NCBI GenBank assembly: GCA_015152475.1
Contig: SUTW01000002.1
Coordinates: 173,510 to 237,509 of the forward strand
Origin: Cyanobacteria bacterium SIG30
Lineage (GTDB): Bacteria; Cyanobacteriota; Vampirovibrionia; Gastranaerophilales; Gastranaerophilaceae
DNA length: 64,000 nucleotides
Reading direction: 5' to 3'
Each line of letters opens with the position of its first letter. Position 1 is the first letter of the stretch. The position numbers and the translations under genes were made by a program. Shown one piece after another: positions 62,116 through 64,000 of the stretch. Under the pieces are notes generated by a model that worked only from the letters and a program-made list of their open reading frames with translations, ran no database searches and was not told where the DNA came from.

Positions 62116-63223
62116 TGGAATAAATTTTAAAGGCAAAATTATTGATTCACATGCACATATTGGGAACTGGGAAGGCAAACGATATGAAATAGAACATCTT
62201 GATGTTTTTTGTAAACAACCATTGTCAAATGGAGATGTTGTTGAAAAAATGCTTATTTCAAACCTTAGTTGTATCGAAGAAAAAGGTATGCTTGACGAAA
62301 TTGCAGGCAATATGGAAATTTTAGATTCTATTAAAAATGATTCAAAATATATTCCACTTGCAGTTTGCCAACCTAAAACCGGTTCTGTTGAAAATATAAA
62401 AAAATTATTTAGCGAAAATCCAGATTCATTCGTTGGCTTAAAATTTCATCCTGATGGACATAAAATTTTTGCAAGCGATAAATTATTTGATCCTTATTTG
62501 AGATTTGCTCAAAGCAAAAAATTACCTTGCTTGTTCCACTGTGGCATAAATTGGGAAAATGGCGAATTAGTTGATTATACAAAAAGATTTTCAAGTCCAA
62601 GACAAGTTTATGCTGCTGCTTGCAAAATTCCAGACACTCCTGTTGTTATGGCACATTTAGGTTCTGGTGGACAAGAAGTACATAGGGACGCAATTGACAT
62701 TTTAATTGATTCTATTGAAACAGGCAGAGCAAAATTATTTGCAGATATTTCTTGGGTTGATATAGATAATCCAAAAAAACCTACAATTATCGCATTAATT
62801 AGAAGATTAAAAGCAACATCAAAAGGTGATAAAGTTGATAGAATCCTGTTTGGTTCAGACGGACCTATTGGTGAATTCACAACAGGTAAAAATGGTTTAA
62901 GTGGTATTCAACTTTATGAAAAAATAATTTCGGATACCAAGAAAGCAATTAAAACTAATTTTGGCGATGAAGCAGATGAAATAATTGATAAAATATTTTA
63001 CAAAAATGCTGAAAACTTATTTTTAGGGGACAAAACTGCAAAAAATGTAGTTCATGTTATTCAAGATAATGTAGAAAACACAGTTAAAGAAAGTGTTGAA
63101 AATGTAAAACCAAAAGGATTTACGGGCTTAATTGTGGCTGGTGTTGTCGCAGTTGGTGCAGGCATATTTTATTACTGCAAAAAGAACAATATTTTTGTTC
63201 CAAAAAATAATCAGGTTAAATAA
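62096..63223 (+). CDS. amidohydrolase-2-like hydrolase with C-terminal membrane anchor
   Basis: Metal-dependent TIM-barrel hydrolase: IDSHAHIG (His19, His21), [21 protein letters not shown] and LFGSDGP (Asp255) follow the order of metal ligands in amidohydrolase 2/TatD-type enzymes. [16 protein letters not shown] at the very start is the tag motif placed directly before the catalytic strand. Residues of about 342-361 ([18 protein letters not shown]) form a single C-terminal membrane helix, unusual for this superfamily, so it is probably tail-anchored with the enzyme in the cytoplasm. TAGGAGG ribosome site; overlaps the preceding gene. Substrate unknown. 375 residues. Confidence 0.75.
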   Translation: MKLNRINGINFKGKIIDSHAHIGNWEGKRYEIEHLDVFCKQPLSNGDVVEKMLISNLSCIEEKGMLDEIAGNMEILDSIKNDSKYIPLAVCQPKTGSVENIKKLFSENPDSFVGLKFHPDGHKIFASDKLFDPYLRFAQSKKLPCLFHCGINWENGELVDYTKRFSSPRQVYAAACKIPDTPVVMAHLGSGGQEVHRDAIDILIDSIETGRAKLFADISWVDIDNPKKPTIIALIRRLKATSKGDKVDRILFGSDGPIGEFTTGKNGLSGIQLYEKIISDTKKAIKTNFGDEADEIIDKIFYKNAENLFLGDKTAKNVVHVIQDNVENTVKESVENVKPKGFTGLIVAGVVAVGAGIFYYCKKNNIFVPKNNQVK

Positions 63224-63243
63224 TTAAAAATTTAAGAAGTAAA

Positions 63244-63387
63244 ATGAAAATCGAAGTAATACAAGGCGATATCACAAAGTTGCAGGTTGATGCAATTGTA
63301 AATTCTGCCAATAAATCATTATTGCGAGGTGGCGGTGTTGATGGTGCCATACAATATTGCCCAATCATTATACTTTGGAAGAATTGA
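63244..63387 (+). pseudogene. truncated macro-domain (ADP-ribose-binding) gene
   Basis: Forty-seven codons: [20 protein letters not shown], then [17 protein letters not shown], which is the start of O-acetyl-ADP-ribose deacetylase-type macro domains, including the Asn and GGGVDGAI of the ligand loop. After GAIQ the sequence changes to unrelated [10 protein letters not shown] and stops. A complete domain needs about 130 more residues. A deletion or rearrangement near 63353 has joined it to the antisense small membrane-protein gene. It lies 20 bases after the amidohydrolase gene and was probably once in that operon. Confidence 0.8.
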
Positions 63388-63501
63388 TGTTACATAATGA
63401 AAACATAAATAGAAAATGAGAAAAGTCGCAACGAATGCAAAAATAACCCAGATTTTGCTATTTTTCTCTGCTTTATTCAAATTCTCTAAATTTTCTTCCA
63501 T
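63319..63501 (-). CDS. small membrane protein, 3' end fused to antisense macro-domain DNA
   Basis: Sixty residues from the ATG at 63501, placed eight bases after AAAAAGGG; an ATG nine bases earlier lies on top of the ribosome site. One membrane helix ([21 protein letters not shown]) after a charged amphipathic start. The last 12 codons or so read through the reverse of the truncated macro gene, so the true C-terminus is probably lost. Not recognised; possibly a broken gene. Confidence 0.45.
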   Translation of the reverse strand: MEENLENLNKAEKNSKIWVIFAFVATFLIFYLCFHYVTSILPKYNDWAILYGTINTATSQ

Positions 63502-63653
63502 TATATTCATCCCTTTTTATTTGCATTGTAGCATTAATACAAATAATAGCGTATCTTCTTGCCAAAAACGGTCATATATAATGATAAAATTTAATATTCA
63601 AAGAGATTGCTTGAACTTATTTAAACAAACAACCTCTTTTTTATAAATATATT

Positions 63654-64000
63654 TTATGAATCTCCACCTTCTTCGCCCAAAGCCATTGAGGTTACCGTAT
63701 GTCCTGAATCTCCACCTTCTTCACCTAAGGCCATTGTGGTTACCGTATGTCCTGAATCTCCACCTTCTTCACCCAAAGCCATTGTGGTTACCGTATGTCC
63801 TGAATCTCCACCTTCTTCACCCAAAGCCATTGTGGTTACCGTATGTCCTGAATCTCCACCTTCTTCACCTAAGGCCATTGTGGTTACCGTATGTCCTGAA
63901 TCTCCACCTTCTTCACCCAAAGCCATTGTGGTTACCGTATGTCCTGAATCTCCACCTTCTTCACCCAAAGCCATTGTGGTTACCGTATGTCCTGAATCTC
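63654..64000 (-). CDS. tandem-repeat protein, possible multi-core graspetide precursor (N-terminus beyond window)
   Basis: The frame ends at TAA 63654 and is open to the window edge. It consists of a 16-residue unit, MALGEEGGDSGHTVTT, repeated seven times with an eighth beginning. Base changes between units are almost all silent in this frame (GCT/GCC, TTG/TTA, GGT/GGC); the only residue change is Thr to Ser in one unit. Thr pairs followed by Glu-Glu and Asp in each unit resemble cores of omega-ester peptides, where an ATP-grasp ligase joins Thr to Glu/Asp. The leader and any ligase gene would lie past 64000. It could instead be a repetitive surface protein. Confidence 0.5.
   Translation of the reverse strand, partial: DSGHTVTTMALGEEGGDSGHTVTTMALGEEGGDSGHTVTTMALGEEGGDSGHTVTTMALGEEGGDSGHTVTTMALGEEGGDSGHTVTTMALGEEGGDSGHTVTSMALGEEGGDS
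63658..64000. repeat. 48-bp tandem repeat, at least seven copies
   Basis: Units start at 63658, 63706, 63754, 63802, 63850, 63898, 63946 and 63994. Each unit begins GAATCTCCACCTTCTTC. Differences between copies are few single bases; the first copy differs most. No spacers, so it is not CRISPR. Confidence 0.95.

Noticed and set aside
63657..64000. Plus-strand frames through the 48-bp repeats
   Set aside because: They are open only because of the periodicity. The frame starting at the ATG at 63657 changes residues at most variable sites (for example Arg/His and Pro-Lys/Leu-Arg). The other plus frame has no start codon in the window and would turn Val into Glu in one unit, so the minus frame explains the variation best.
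63658..64000. CRISPR array
   Set aside because: Repeats are directly adjacent with no unique spacers.

Overview
The window is AT-rich bacterial chromosome that most resembles a gut Candidatus Gastranaerophilales / Melainabacteria (Vampirovibrionia) genome. This is inferred from four things. Many lineage-type proteins share a short N-terminal (I/V)-x-F-(x)-G signature. The pilin leader is glycine-rich with an FTLAEVLITLAIIG core. The tmRNA tag begins ANNVV, close to cyanobacterial tags. Energy metabolism is strictly fermentative and hydrogen-based. No phage, insertion sequence or CRISPR array was seen.

Layout. 1-4532: a radical SAM gene cut by the window edge, pgi, a small histidine-kinase-like protein and rnhC. 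4591-4837: tRNA-His preceded by two decayed partial copies of itself. 5046-6721: a CDP-glycerol-type transferase with its cytidylyltransferase. 6828-7608: a type IV pilin-like gene thrown out of frame by a run of 11 G. 8075-10989: a HAD phosphatase, an aldolase fusion and a CMP-sugar synthetase that look like one surface-glycan pathway. 11135-17546: a GNAT acetyltransferase, tRNA-Pro, two CX5R phosphatases in tandem, a glycan protein, a lineage membrane protein and PnuC. 17625-21155: pyruvate:ferredoxin oxidoreductase. 22330-29557: a six-gene membrane complex related to group 4 hydrogenases whose large subunit has lost nickel ligands. 29674-36057: a giant solenoid protein, a small lineage protein, tRNA-Ser and a nucleotidyltransferase with an N-terminal extension. 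36119-43667: a zinc-ribbon/ATPase/TPR regulator, pdxJ, tRNA-Met, two convergent HEFTH metalloproteases and a holin-like protein. 43781-44599: a glycine-rich membrane protein with an HPD motif. 44811-48957: the trimeric [FeFe] hydrogenase HydCBA. 49021-58885: mscL, upp, ribF, rel, a DUF167 gene, rpiB, an AsmA-like protein and pheA. 58928-59324: tmRNA. 59458-64000: a TPR protein, two overlapping lineage genes (one a membrane-anchored amidohydrolase), a truncated macro domain, and the start of a 48-bp tandem-repeat gene running off the right edge.

How the parts work together. PFOR reduces ferredoxin from pyruvate. HydABC can use ferredoxin plus NADH to make H2. The Ehr/Hyf-like complex could couple ferredoxin oxidation to ion pumping with an unknown acceptor. 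The surface-glycan genes, the phase-variable pilin and the tagged hydrolases, phosphatases and proteases suggest a host-associated cell with a variable surface. The most novel items are the terminal repeat protein, whose 16-residue unit resembles a graspetide (omega-ester peptide) core, the shared N-terminal tag, the G-tract pilin and the possible CMP-keto-acid pathway.
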